A DNA stretch of 10,867 nt from Candidatus Nanopelagicales bacterium (lineage in GTDB: Bacteria > Actinomycetota > Actinomycetes > S36-B12): the NCBI GenBank assembly GCA_023264215.1, contig JALQSY010000046.1, forward strand, positions 1-10,867, read 5' to 3'. The notes beneath the pieces are model-generated. The model worked only from the letters and a program-made list of their open reading frames with translations. It was not told the origin of the DNA and made no database searches. Each line of letters opens with the position of its first letter. Position 1 is the stretch's first letter. Both the position numbers and the translations under genes were made by a program. Positions 1 to 6,496 of this stretch are shown one piece after another.

Positions 1-695
1 AAGCACTTCTTGCCCAGCAGGGCATTGCCGCCGTAGCCGGATCCGTAGGACCAGATCTCGCGTGTCTCGGGGAAGTGGGTGATGTACTTCGTGTCGTTGC
101 AGGGCCAGGCCACGTCGGCGCGAGCATTGCCGTCGGCGTCGACGAGCGGGTACCCCACCGAGTGAACCGCGGGCACGAAGTCGCCGTTCTCCCCGATCTC
201 ATCGAGCGCGGCCGCGCCCATACGGGTCATGATCTTCATGCTGACCACGACGTACGGTGAGTCGGTGAGCTCGACACCGAGCTGCGCGATGTGGGAGCCG
301 AGCGGTCCCATCGAGAACGGCACGACGTACATCGGCCGACCGCGCATCGAGCCGGCGAAAAGGCCGCTGAGGATCCCCTTCATCTCGACGGGATCCATCC
401 AGTTGTTGGTGGGGCCCGCGTCTGCTTCGTACTGGGAGCAGATGTACGTCCGGCTCTCGACGCGCGCCACATCGCTCGGGTCCGAACGGGCCAGGAACGA
501 GTTGGGCCTGATCTCGGGATTGAGCCTGATGAAGGTCCCTGCGTCGACCATCTGCGACGTGAGGCGGTCCCACTCGGCATCGGAGCCGTCGCACCAGATC
601 ACCTCGTCGGGCTGCGTCAGCTCCGCGACCTCCTCGACCCACTCGAGCAGCTTCTTGTTGCGGGTGGGCGGATTCTCGAGGCCACGGATCGTCAT
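1..695 (-). CDS. pckG: Phosphoenolpyruvate carboxykinase (GTP), N-terminal part, cut by window edge
   Basis: Converts oxaloacetate plus GTP to phosphoenolpyruvate, CO2 and GDP, the cytosolic entry step of gluconeogenesis. The visible 231 codons match the N-terminal domain of the GTP-dependent family. They include [20 protein letters not shown] near residues 16-35, [20 protein letters not shown] near 63-82, GPTNNWMDP near 94-102, a VPFSMGPLG block near 125-133, and the substrate-loop signature [15 protein letters not shown] at 217-231. The nucleotide P-loop and the C-terminal domain lie beyond position 1; family members are about 600 residues. The ATG at 695 is preceded by a GGAAGGGA purine run about 8 bases upstream and gives the usual N-terminal length. 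The gene is co-directional with copA upstream, but a 98-base gap and unrelated function suggest its own promoter. Identity is very secure from the sequence; the pathway role is family knowledge. Confidence 0.97.
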   Translation of the reverse strand, partial: MTIRGLENPPTRNKKLLEWVEEVAELTQPDEVIWCDGSDAEWDRLTSQMVDAGTFIRLNPEIRPNSFLARSDPSDVARVESRTYICSQYEADAGPTNNWMDPVEMKGILSGLFAGSMRGRPMYVVPFSMGPLGSHIAQLGVELTDSPYVVVSMKIMTRMGAAALDEIGENGDFVPAVHSVGYPLVDADGNARADVAWPCNDTKYITHFPETREIWSYGSGYGGNALLGKKC

Positions 696-775
696 GAGCA
701 GTCCCTTCCGTCGAACGCCGGTGTCCGAGTGCGCCAGGGGCGAACTGTGGCCATCCTGCCGTTCCTGCAAGTGAC

Positions 776-792
776 TGAAAACCGTGAAAACC
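776..792. repeat. Tandem direct repeat TGAAAACC x2 in pckG upstream region
   Basis: Two perfect copies of TGAAAACC (776-783 and 785-792), one base apart, form an A/T-richer island in GC-rich DNA. They lie just after the copA stop codon and about 80-97 bases upstream of the pckG start. A transcription factor site for pckG, part of its promoter, or a T-rich transcription end signal for copA (T-rich on the minus strand) are all possible. I do not recognise the motif. Confidence 0.4.
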
Positions 793-793
793 C

Positions 794-3028
794 TTACACG
801 GACGTGTTTGTGAGCAAGGGCACAGCCGTGACCGAGGCCGTGGGACGGAAGCGACGCAAGAGCAGGCTGTTGGCAACGACGAACACCGACGAGAACGCCA
901 TCGCGGCACCGGCGAAGAGCGGGCTGAGCAGCCCGACCGCGGCCAGCGGAATCATCGCGACGTTGTACGCGAAGGCCCAGAACAGGTTGCCCTTGATCGT
1001 CGTCAGAGTGCGGCGCGACAGACGGATCGCGTCGACGGCCGACAGCAGGTCGGAGCGCACCAGGGTGATGTCGCTGGCCTCGATCGCCGCGTCGGTGCCG
1101 GCTGCCATCGCAATGCCGAGGTCGGCCTGAGCGAGGGCAGCCGCATCATTGACACCGTCGCCGACCATCGCGACCGCCCGTCCCTGCTTCTGCAGGTCCC
1201 GCACCACGTCCACCTTGTCGGAGGGGAGGACGTCAGCGCGCACCTCATCGATCCCGACCGCGCGGGCGACCGCCGCGGCCGACCGCATGTTGTCCCCCGT
1301 GAGCAGCACGGGCGTCAGGCCCAGGCCGCGCAGGAGCGCGACCGCCTGGGCGCTGGTCGGGCGTATCGCATCGGCGACCACGACACCTCCGCGCACGGCA
1401 CCCGACCAACCGACAGCCACGACCGTGGCGCCCCGGGATTCGGCCGCCGCGATCGCCTCCGCCAGGGCCTGGTCGGGCAGGGCCGCACCGACCATCTCGG
1501 CGACCCACGTAGCCCGGCCTACGGCCACCGCCGTGTCGCCCACCCGGCCCGCCACCCCGAGCCCGCGATAGTTGACGAAGTCATCCGCCGCATCCACCTC
1601 GAGACCGCCGGCGATCGCCCGGGCGACCGGATGCTCGCTGTGGCGCTCCACTGCCGCAGCCATGGCACCGACGACGACCGGATCCTCGCCCGCGGCGACG
1701 AGCACTTCTTGGAGCTGCATGCGTCCGGAGGTGACGGTGCCCGTCTTGTCGAGCACGACGGTGGACGTGCGTCGTGTGTCCTCCAGCACGTCCGGTCCCT
1801 TGATGAGGATGCCCATCTGCGCGCCTCGCCCCGTGCCGACGAGGATGGCGGTCGGCGTCGCCAGACCCAGAGCGCACGGGCAGGCGATGATGAGGACGGC
1901 AACCGATGCCGTGAACGCCGCCTCCACGTCACCGGTCACCAGCCACCAGATGGCAAGCGTGACGACGGCGATGGCGATGACGATCGGCACGAAGACGGCG
2001 GAGATGCGATCGGCCAGGCGCTGCACGGGCGCCTTGCCCGACTGGGCCTGGCTCACGAGCCGGGCGATGCGCGCCAGATGGGTATCGGCTCCGACACGGG
2101 TGGCGCGCACCGTCAGGGAGCCATCGACGTTGACCGTGGAGCCGACGACGGCGTCCCCCGGTCCCACTTCCACCGGCACGGGCTCCCCCGTGACCAGCGA
2201 GGTGTCCACCGCACTGGCGCCCTGCACCACGACTCCGTCGGTCGCGATCCGCTCTCCGGGGCGGACCAGGAAGATGTCATCGACCTTCACGTCCGCCACC
2301 GGCACGCGGCGCTCGAGGCCGTCGACGATGACGGCCGCGTCCGGTGCGGCCAGATCGGCAAGTGCCCGCAGTGCCGCGGTGGACCGTCGCTTCGCACGCG
2401 CCTCGAACCACCGGCCGGCAAGCAGGAAGACAGGGACGGCAGCGGCGACCTCGAGGTAGAGGTCGGGCACGCCGGACATGGAGTGGCCGCCGAAACCGTG
2501 CGACATCGTGTAGCCGATCTCGCCGGCACCCCCGAAGAGGATCGCCCACAGGCTCCACAGGTACGCCGCGATCACGCCCATGCTCACGAGGGTGTCCATC
2601 GTCGCCGTGGCATGGCGGGCGTTGAGCGCGGCCGCGCGGTGGAAGGGCCAGGCCCCCCAGGCGACGACGCCGGTGGTGAGCACGAGGGCGACCCACTGCC
2701 AGCCCGGGAACTGCAGGGGCGTCACCATCGACAGCACCACGACGGGAAGTGCAAGGGCGAAGGACACCCAGAACCGGCGGCGAAGCGAGGCGACCTCCGC
2801 CGCACCACCCTCGGACTCGCCCACCGCGGATGCGGTGTAGCCGGTCTGCTCGACAACGCGGACAAGGTCGGCGACGGGCGTATCGGCATCGAACTCGATA
2901 TGGGCGCTCTCAGTCGCGTAGTTGACTGTCGCGCGCACCCCGGGCACCCGGTTGAGCTTGCGCTCGATGCGAGACGCGCAGGTCGAGCAGGTCATGCCGC
3001 CGATGGCGAGCTCGACGCTTCCGGACAC
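794..3028 (-). CDS. copA: Cu(I)-exporting P1B-type ATPase
   Basis: ATP-driven membrane pump that exports Cu(I) from the cytoplasm. The protein has 744 residues, normal for a one-HMA CopA. Order of elements: N-terminal HMA domain with GMTCSTCAS (C14, C17); membrane pairs near 86-125 and 142-167; a His/Met-rich loop [12 protein letters not shown] (175-186); actuator TGEP (280-283); CPC in a membrane helix (383-385); phosphorylation site DKTGT (D427); SEHP (464-467) in the nucleotide domain; TGDN (577-580); and GDGVND hinge (623-628). The last helices carry YN (688-689) and MAFSS...N (710-720), the class IB-1 Cu(I) determinants, so Zn/Cd or Co transport is unlikely. The start is GTG at 3028, chosen because GGAGGAGG (3033-3040) sits 4-7 bases upstream. 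It is divergent from the csbD-like gene; no chaperone or csoR gene is in the window. The stop codon is TAA at 794-796. Confidence 0.96.
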   Translation of the reverse strand: MSGSVELAIGGMTCSTCASRIERKLNRVPGVRATVNYATESAHIEFDADTPVADLVRVVEQTGYTASAVGESEGGAAEVASLRRRFWVSFALALPVVVLSMVTPLQFPGWQWVALVLTTGVVAWGAWPFHRAAALNARHATATMDTLVSMGVIAAYLWSLWAILFGGAGEIGYTMSHGFGGHSMSGVPDLYLEVAAAVPVFLLAGRWFEARAKRRSTAALRALADLAAPDAAVIVDGLERRVPVADVKVDDIFLVRPGERIATDGVVVQGASAVDTSLVTGEPVPVEVGPGDAVVGSTVNVDGSLTVRATRVGADTHLARIARLVSQAQSGKAPVQRLADRISAVFVPIVIAIAVVTLAIWWLVTGDVEAAFTASVAVLIIACPCALGLATPTAILVGTGRGAQMGILIKGPDVLEDTRRTSTVVLDKTGTVTSGRMQLQEVLVAAGEDPVVVGAMAAAVERHSEHPVARAIAGGLEVDAADDFVNYRGLGVAGRVGDTAVAVGRATWVAEMVGAALPDQALAEAIAAAESRGATVVAVGWSGAVRGGVVVADAIRPTSAQAVALLRGLGLTPVLLTGDNMRSAAAVARAVGIDEVRADVLPSDKVDVVRDLQKQGRAVAMVGDGVNDAAALAQADLGIAMAAGTDAAIEASDITLVRSDLLSAVDAIRLSRRTLTTIKGNLFWAFAYNVAMIPLAAVGLLSPLFAGAAMAFSSVFVVANSLLLRRFRPTASVTAVPLLTNTSV

Positions 3029-3045
3029 GGCACCTCCTCCACCTC

Positions 3046-3051
3046 ACGCTA
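3046..3051 (-). promoter_or_regulatory. Candidate -10 box of copA (TAGCGT)
   Basis: Reading the minus strand, TAGCGT fits the actinobacterial TAnnnT -10 consensus. It would start transcription about 10 bases before the GTG, leaving a short leader that just contains the GGAGGAGG ribosome site. No convincing -35 box is visible at 17-18 bases. No ATACCCC/GGGGTAT copper operator overlaps it. Confidence 0.4.
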
Positions 3052-3095
3052 CCGCTGGCAACCACCGGCCCCACGTCGCCATTCCCGCCATCCGG

Positions 3096-3122
3096 GTCCC
3101 CGACGCGATAGCGTCGCGGGGT
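3096..3122. promoter_or_regulatory. Inverted repeat over the probable csbD -10 box
   Basis: CGACGC (3101-3106), GATA loop (3107-3110) and GCGTCG (3111-3116) form a perfect 6-bp inverted repeat. After one unpaired C (3117) it continues outward with CCC (3098-3100) against GGG (3118-3120), then a T-G wobble. Its right arm contains TAGCGT (3109-3114), a candidate -10 box on the plus strand. Transcription would then start near 3121, giving a leader of about 24 bases with an AGGAGGAG ribosome site (3135-3142) for the ATG at 3145. A terminator makes little sense between divergent genes, so an operator for a dimeric regulator is the likelier reading. Confidence 0.45.
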
Positions 3123-3144
3123 AACCACGAGGCCAGGAGGAGCC

Positions 3145-3381
3145 ATGGACCCGCTCTACAAGAACATCAAGGGTCGCTTCAAGGAGGCTGCCGGAGCCCT
3201 CACGGGCAATGACAAGCTCCGAGAGGAGGGCGTTGCGGAGCAGGCCGAGGCCGAGGTCGAGGATCTCGCCGGCGCCGTGAGCGACAAGGCCTCGGAGATC
3301 ACCGACCAGGCGGCCGAGAAGGCCACCGGGTACTGGAACCAGGTCAAGGGTGCCTTCGACGAAGGCCGCAAGGGCGAGTAG
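3145..3381 (+). CDS. CsbD-family (UPF0337) small stress protein
   Basis: A 78-residue, hydrophilic, highly charged protein of the CsbD family, whose members are induced by general stress in many bacteria and have no agreed biochemical function. The hallmark N-terminus is visible: residues 4-16 (LYKNIKGRFKEAA), then GALTGNDKLREEG (17-29), the usual K.KG..KE..G.LTG.D.L pattern. An Ala/Glu/Lys-rich helical stretch follows (30-65), and the C-terminus repeats a WNQVKGAFDEG block near residue 64, as family members often do. There is no signal peptide or membrane segment, so it should be cytoplasmic. The start is well fixed by AGGAGGAG four bases upstream of the ATG. It is divergent from copA and 62 bases upstream of the copper-operator gene, which has its own promoter. 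Family membership is secure; a role in copper or envelope stress is inference from the neighbours. Confidence 0.93.
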   Translation: MDPLYKNIKGRFKEAAGALTGNDKLREEGVAEQAEAEVEDLAGAVSDKASEITDQAAEKATGYWNQVKGAFDEGRKGE

Positions 3382-3418
3382 ACCGGCGGCGACGCAGGAC
3401 CTCCGACCCTGGGATCAG

Positions 3419-3434
3419 ATACCCCAGGGGGTAT
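3419..3434. promoter_or_regulatory. CsoR-type copper operator
   Basis: ATACCCC-AG-GGGGTAT is a perfect 7-bp inverted repeat with a 2-bp centre. Short G/C tracts flanked by TA form the known operator layout for CsoR-family Cu(I) repressors. It covers the spacer and overlaps the -10 box (3432-3437) of the next gene, ideal for repression relieved by Cu(I). No csoR gene is present here, so the repressor would act in trans. Other CsoR/RcnR-family sensors (for example sulfur- or nickel-responsive) bind related sites and cannot be excluded. Confidence 0.8.
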
Positions 3435-3437
3435 ACT
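3432..3437 (+). promoter_or_regulatory. -10 box (TATACT) of leaderless AhpD-like gene
   Basis: TATACT is one base from the TATAAT consensus and ends exactly 6 bases before the ATG at 3444, so transcription should begin at or next to the A of the start codon. CTGGGA (3409-3414) is a weak -35 candidate at 17-bp spacing. No ribosome site lies between the -10 box and the ATG. Confidence 0.75.
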
Positions 3438-3443
3438 GCATCC

Positions 3444-3815
3444 ATGTCCACCGGTCATGGCAAGCAGGTTCTCGACGACCTCGCACCGCTCACGCGCGAT
3501 CTGCGCAAGGCGGCCCCACAGGTGTACGACGGCTTCCGCGCCCTGCACGGCGCAGCCTTCGCGAGCGGCACGGCGCTCGAGGTCAAGTACAAGGAGCTCA
3601 TCGCCCTCGCCATCGCAGTCGCCACCGAGTGCGACGGATGCATCGCCTCTCACTCTCGCGCAGCGGTGAAGGCGGGCGCGTCCAAGGAGGAAGCCGCGGA
3701 CATGCTGGGCGTCACCATCTTGATGGGCGGCGGTCCCGCGACGATCTGGGCACCTCGGGCGTACTCGGCCTTCTGCGAGTTCTACGACGCGGCGAATGCC
3801 GGCGACGCCGCGTGA
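3444..3815 (+). CDS. AhpD-like carboxymuconolactone decarboxylase-family CxxC protein
   Basis: A 123-residue single-domain protein of the CMD/AhpD superfamily. The helix-rich core carries the complete AhpD active-site pattern with AhpD spacing: E51, then C63-D-G-C66, then H70, corresponding to Glu118, Cys130, Cys133 and His137 of Mycobacterium tuberculosis AhpD. The following block SHSRAAVKAGASKEEAADML (69-88) is typical of the family. A thiol-dependent peroxidase or disulfide reductase activity is therefore more likely than lactone decarboxylation. The protein has no signal sequence, so it is cytoplasmic. The ATG is fixed by a -10 box six bases upstream; the transcript should be leaderless. 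The promoter is overlaid by a CsoR-type operator, so copper induction is expected. It ends 6 bases from the convergent YbjQ-family gene. Physiological substrate unknown; a Cu(I)-binding or thiol-repair role is inference. Confidence 0.92.
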   Translation: MSTGHGKQVLDDLAPLTRDLRKAAPQVYDGFRALHGAAFASGTALEVKYKELIALAIAVATECDGCIASHSRAAVKAGASKEEAADMLGVTILMGGGPATIWAPRAYSAFCEFYDAANAGDAA

Positions 3816-3821
3816 GAGTGC

Positions 3822-4187
3822 CTACGCGGGCCTGATGACGACGGCACTTCCGTAGGCCAGGATCTCACTCAGCCCCGAGTCGGCACCGCCGACATCGCTG
3901 GAGTCGAAGCGCACCCCGATGACGGCATTGGCGCCCAGCGACTGGGCGTGCTGGATCAGTCTCTGGAGGGCGTCACGGCGAGCCTGATCCACGACGTCGG
4001 TGTACTGAGGCACCTCGCCGGCCTTGAGCGCGCGGAAGCTCCCGGTGAAGCCCTTGGCGAAGCCGACGGAGCGCACGAGGACGCCCCAGGTCAGTCCCAG
4101 GTGCTTGTCGATGACGTAGCCCGGGATCTCGAATGCTGTGGTGCACGGAATCGCCTCGGGAATCGGCGTATCTGCGGAATCGGTCAT
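3822..4187 (-). CDS. YbjQ-family (UPF0145) putative heavy-metal-binding protein
   Basis: A 121-residue protein of the YbjQ family, whose members form small pentamer-like assemblies and are labelled putative heavy-metal-binding without firm functional proof. Recognisable blocks are GVLVRSVGFAKGFTGSFRAL (35-54), VVDQARRDALQRLIQHAQSL (65-84), and GANAVIGVRFDSSD (85-98) leading to an AYGSAVVI strand near the C-terminus. The N-terminus is about 14 residues longer than in E. coli YbjQ. There is one cysteine (C15), so a cysteine-based metal site is not evident. The ATG at 4187 is preceded by a TAGCGT -10 box six bases away, so the transcript is probably leaderless. It converges on the AhpD-like gene with a 6-bp gap and is divergent from the S51 peptidase gene. 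Family assignment is secure; any metal role is weak and rests on the family label and on copA nearby. Confidence 0.9.
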   Translation of the reverse strand: MTDSADTPIPEAIPCTTAFEIPGYVIDKHLGLTWGVLVRSVGFAKGFTGSFRALKAGEVPQYTDVVDQARRDALQRLIQHAQSLGANAVIGVRFDSSDVGGADSGLSEILAYGSAVVIRPA

Positions 4188-4193
4188 ACCTTC

Positions 4194-4199
4194 ACGCTA
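4194..4199 (-). promoter_or_regulatory. -10 box (TAGCGT) of leaderless YbjQ-family gene
   Basis: On the minus strand TAGCGT ends exactly 6 bases before the ATG at 4187. The six bases between (GAAGGT) resemble a ribosome site but would lie upstream of the expected transcription start. The surrounding TAGCGTGA string also occurs at the copA -10 box. Confidence 0.6.
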
Positions 4200-4205
4200 G
4201 CCCGA

Positions 4206-4222
4206 GGTGCCTGCACCGGCAC
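4206..4222. repeat. Overlapping inverted repeats in divergent YbjQ/S51 promoter region
   Basis: GGTGC (4206-4210) pairs with GCACC (4213-4217), and alternatively GTGCC (4207-4211) pairs with GGCAC (4218-4222). They lie between the two divergent -10 boxes, upstream of both, in the expected spacer/-35 zone of the YbjQ-family promoter. A shared operator is possible, but short GC repeats arise easily in this base composition. Confidence 0.3.
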
Positions 4223-4242
4223 GGCGTATCCGAGATGTCCCC

Positions 4243-4248
4243 TAGAGT
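4243..4248 (+). promoter_or_regulatory. -10 box (TAGAGT) of leaderless S51 peptidase gene
   Basis: TAGAGT fits TAnnnT and ends exactly 6 bases before the ATG at 4255. There is no purine-rich ribosome site upstream of that ATG, and no clear -35 box. Leaderless initiation is the best explanation. Confidence 0.6.
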
Positions 4249-4254
4249 CCCGGC

Positions 4255-4968
4255 ATGGCCGGACGCATCGCCCTGGTGGGCAGCGGAGAGTACCTCCCTG
4301 TCCTCACGGACGTCGAGGATTGGCTCTTCGCGGACAATCCGCGCGTCTACGTCCAGCTCGCGACGGCCTCCGCGCCCGAAGGTGCCGAACGACTTGGCTA
4401 CTGGCACGACCTCGGTAGGCAGGCCGCCGATCGCCTGGATGCCGAGCAGGTCGTCATCGATATCCGCACGCGCGCAGACGCCGAGGACGAGCGGTGGGTG
4501 CCGCTCATCGAGCGCGCGGGGCTGATCTACCTCTCCGGCGGCAACCCGACTTTCCTCACCGAGTCGCTCAAGGGCACGCCCGCGTGGGCCGCGATCCGGC
4601 GCACCTGGGAGCGCGGGGCGGGCCTGGCCGGGTGCAGCGCGGGAGCGATGGCCATGGGAGGCACCGTCCAGCATTTCCGCTATCCGGGCAAGGATCCGCT
4701 CACGGGTCTGGCAGTCGTGCCCGACGTGCGCGTCTTCCCTCACTTCGATCGGTACACCCGCTGGCTTCCCGACCTCGCGCTTCGACCCTTCGCCTCGCGT
4801 GGCGGGACGATGCTGGGCATCGATGAGGACACCGCCCTCGTCGCCGAGGATCCGGGCCACGAAGGCCCCTGGACATTTCGCGTCGAGGGCCGGCAGAACG
4901 CGTATGTCATCCGTCGCGACGATGTGCACCGGATCGACACCATGATCGATCTCGAGGTCGACTCCTGA
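4255..4968 (+). CDS. Peptidase S51 family (peptidase E / cyanophycinase-like) serine hydrolase
   Basis: A 237-residue cytoplasmic protein of the S51 family, a class I glutamine-amidotransferase-like fold that uses a Ser-His-Asp/Glu triad. The N-terminal strand is RIALVGSGEYL (4-14). YLSGGNPTFL (92-101) is the family substrate loop. The nucleophile elbow is GCSAGAMAM (126-134) with S128 as nucleophile. H163 in VFPHFDRY and the GIDEDTAL block (188-195) supply the likely remaining active-site residues. Family members include Asp-dipeptidase PepE and cyanophycinase; the length fits the peptidase E-like branch and there is no signal peptide. I cannot tell which dipeptides it cuts. There is no cyanophycin synthetase in view. 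The start is fixed by the -10 box six bases upstream. The L,D-transpeptidase gene follows after 14 bases in the same direction but has its own -10 box. Confidence 0.88.
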   Translation: MAGRIALVGSGEYLPVLTDVEDWLFADNPRVYVQLATASAPEGAERLGYWHDLGRQAADRLDAEQVVIDIRTRADAEDERWVPLIERAGLIYLSGGNPTFLTESLKGTPAWAAIRRTWERGAGLAGCSAGAMAMGGTVQHFRYPGKDPLTGLAVVPDVRVFPHFDRYTRWLPDLALRPFASRGGTMLGIDEDTALVAEDPGHEGPWTFRVEGRQNAYVIRRDDVHRIDTMIDLEVDS

Positions 4969-4970
4969 CG

Positions 4971-4976
4971 TAGCCT
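4971..4976 (+). promoter_or_regulatory. -10 box (TAGCCT) of leaderless L,D-transpeptidase gene
   Basis: TAGCCT lies in the 14-base gap after the S51 peptidase stop codon and ends exactly 6 bases before the GTG at 4983. No ribosome site is present. It implies an independent leaderless transcript in addition to any read-through from the peptidase gene. Confidence 0.5.
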
Positions 4977-4982
4977 GATGCG

Positions 4983-5651
4983 GTGATTCGCCGACTGGTC
5001 ACCGCGACGGCACTCGCGCTCGCCACTCTCCTCTCCCCGGCAGCAGCGGTCGCCGTGCCCGACGACACCGGACAGGTGATCACGGTCAGAGCGGAGTCGC
5101 CCACGTCGAGCACGGCCGTCCTCGAAGCATGGGAGCGACGCAAGGGCGAGTTCGTGCGCGTCCGCGGACCCATCAGGGTGTTCGTCGGCGAGGAGGGCAT
5201 CGGGCTTGCCTCCGAGCGTCGAGCGCGCACCCCGCGGGGCGTCTTCACGCTCACCGAGGCCTTCGGTCGCGCCAAGGACCCGGGATCGCGCCTTCCCTAT
5301 GTGCGCGTGGGACTGTCGCACTGGTGGGTCTCCGACGTCAAGAGCCGCTTCTACAACTCGATGCGCACCTGCAGGCCAGGGGCGGATTGCGGCTTCCGGC
5401 AGGCTCGGTCGGAGCAACTCGGCGACATCGACGCCTACCGCTACGCGATCGTCATGGACTACAACCGCGACCCAGTGATCCCAGGACGCGGCTCGGCGTT
5501 CTTCCTGCACGTGTCCGAGGGCAAGCCGACGCAGGGCTGCATCTCGATGTCCGCGTCTGAGATGAGGTGGCTGCTGCGATGGCTCGAACCAGCCAAGGCC
5601 CCGGTGATCTCGGTGAACGTAGGGGACGCTGTCTACGAGGAACTGGACTGA
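4983..5651 (+). CDS. Exported L,D-transpeptidase (YkuD-family catalytic motif)
   Basis: A 222-residue protein with a Sec-type signal peptide: RR at 3-4, a hydrophobic core near 5-19, and AAAVA before a probable cut near residue 25. The mature part ends in the L,D-transpeptidase signature HVSEGKPTQGCISM (176-189), with H176, G185 and nucleophile C186. TPRGVFTLTEAFG (83-95) matches the 'TP.G.F.I' strand of the YkuD fold. Such enzymes make 3-3 crosslinks in peptidoglycan or attach proteins to it, outside the membrane; single-domain forms without an Ig-like module may have other substrates. C130 and C136 are six residues apart and could form a disulfide. The GTG start is supported by the -10 box six bases upstream and by the signal peptide beginning there. 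The last 19 bases overlap the convergent SGNH hydrolase gene. Confidence 0.88.
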   Translation: MIRRLVTATALALATLLSPAAAVAVPDDTGQVITVRAESPTSSTAVLEAWERRKGEFVRVRGPIRVFVGEEGIGLASERRARTPRGVFTLTEAFGRAKDPGSRLPYVRVGLSHWWVSDVKSRFYNSMRTCRPGADCGFRQARSEQLGDIDAYRYAIVMDYNRDPVIPGRGSAFFLHVSEGKPTQGCISMSASEMRWLLRWLEPAKAPVISVNVGDAVYEELD

Positions 5652-6484
5652 CCGTGCAGCCACTGCGCGATGGTGTCGGCGATGATGCCCGCGCCCGTCG
5701 AATCCATGTGCACGCCGTCCGGTGACAGGACCCAGCCGGCTGAGAGCGCAATGGCGTCGTAGCTCCGCTTGAGGACGAAGTGCTCGACGAGCGAGCGCGC
5801 GCCCGGCAGCCAGGATCCGGTCCATGCGGGCCCCGTCGTCGCGTGCTGACTGGCGAGGAGTTCGATGAGGTTCTCGTAGACGGGCAGGTACGCCGCACCT
5901 GTCCGAGCGCATACCCCGCTGATTGCGGCGTTGGCCTCGCGGACAACGGCGTTGACCGGCGCATCGAGGTCCTGCCCGATAGGAGGCAGTGAGCAAACGG
6001 CGACGACGGCACCGGATTGCTGCAGGCGCTCGACGACCTCCGCCAGGCAGGCGGCGTACCACCCGATGGACGGGTCCTCGGGCAGTCCCTTCGACTCCCG
6101 GGTCCCTCGTGTCGCATCCGGTGTGAGCGTCGCCTGGACGTCGTTCGTCCCGATGAGGATGACCACCTTCCTCGGCCGACACGCGATCACCTGATCGATG
6201 CGCTGGAGCAGTTCCCACGCCACGTTGCCGTTGACCCCGGCGTTGACGAAGGTGCGCGAGGGGAAGCGCTCGCGGAGCAACTGCACGAAATCCACCGATG
6301 CCCGGCCCCGCACGATGCTGGCTCCTGCGACGACGACCGGTGGCGGGTCCGCCACGGGGCCGCTGAGGTAGTCGGCCACGTCCCCCGTTGCCCGACCCTG
6401 CACCTGAGCGACCGTGTACGCCACTGCGCCGCCCACCGCGGCCGTCGTCGCTCCCGCAGCCAGCGCGACACGCTTGCCGATCAC
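5633..6484 (-). CDS. Membrane-anchored SGNH/GDSL-family hydrolase
   Basis: A 283-residue SGNH-superfamily hydrolase. An N-terminal hydrophobic segment (about 5-27) follows MIGKR, with no clear cleavage site, so a membrane anchor with an extracytoplasmic catalytic domain is likely. Block I is VVAGASIVRG (51-60): nucleophile S56 in G-A-S instead of G-D-S. Block II is NAGVNGN (81-87), block III is IGTND (111-115) with N114, and block V is DGVHMD (256-261) giving D256 and H259. The family contains esterases, lipases and acetylesterases acting on lipids or cell-wall polysaccharide; substrate not predictable. It ends in a serine run and overlaps the L,D-transpeptidase gene tail to tail by 19 bases, which hints at a cell-envelope setting but not a shared transcript. 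The GTG start at 6484 gives the anchor its basic N-terminus. Confidence 0.88.
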   Translation of the reverse strand: MIGKRVALAAGATTAAVGGAVAYTVAQVQGRATGDVADYLSGPVADPPPVVVAGASIVRGRASVDFVQLLRERFPSRTFVNAGVNGNVAWELLQRIDQVIACRPRKVVILIGTNDVQATLTPDATRGTRESKGLPEDPSIGWYAACLAEVVERLQQSGAVVAVCSLPPIGQDLDAPVNAVVREANAAISGVCARTGAAYLPVYENLIELLASQHATTGPAWTGSWLPGARSLVEHFVLKRSYDAIALSAGWVLSPDGVHMDSTGAGIIADTIAQWLHGQSSSS

Positions 6485-6490
6485 GGCCTA

Positions 6491-6496
6491 AGCCTG
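6491..6496 (-). promoter_or_regulatory. Possible -10 box (CAGGCT) of SGNH hydrolase gene
   Basis: On the minus strand CAGGCT ends 6 bases before the GTG at 6484, the same geometry as the other leaderless promoters here, but the first T of TAnnnT is replaced by C. No ribosome site is visible upstream of the GTG. Confidence 0.35.

Noticed and set aside
796..807. Small hairpin (ACACG/CGTGT) overlapping the copA stop, followed by T-rich DNA, as a terminator
   Set aside because: The stem is only 4-5 bp with a tiny loop, and the T-run is interrupted; too weak to call.
291..1130. Plus-strand open frame opposite pckG and the copA end
   Set aside because: Antisense shadow of two confidently identified genes; no motif and no ribosome site.
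1631..3124. Long open frame of 497 codons on the plus strand opposite copA
   Set aside because: Composition rich in Arg/Asp/His/Gly with no motif; it is the antisense shadow of the secure copA coding frame in GC-rich DNA.
3118..3124. GGGTAA as a stress-sigma (SigB-type) -10 box for the csbD-like gene
   Set aside because: No GTTT-like -35 element at suitable spacing; TAGCGT in the inverted repeat is the better placed box.
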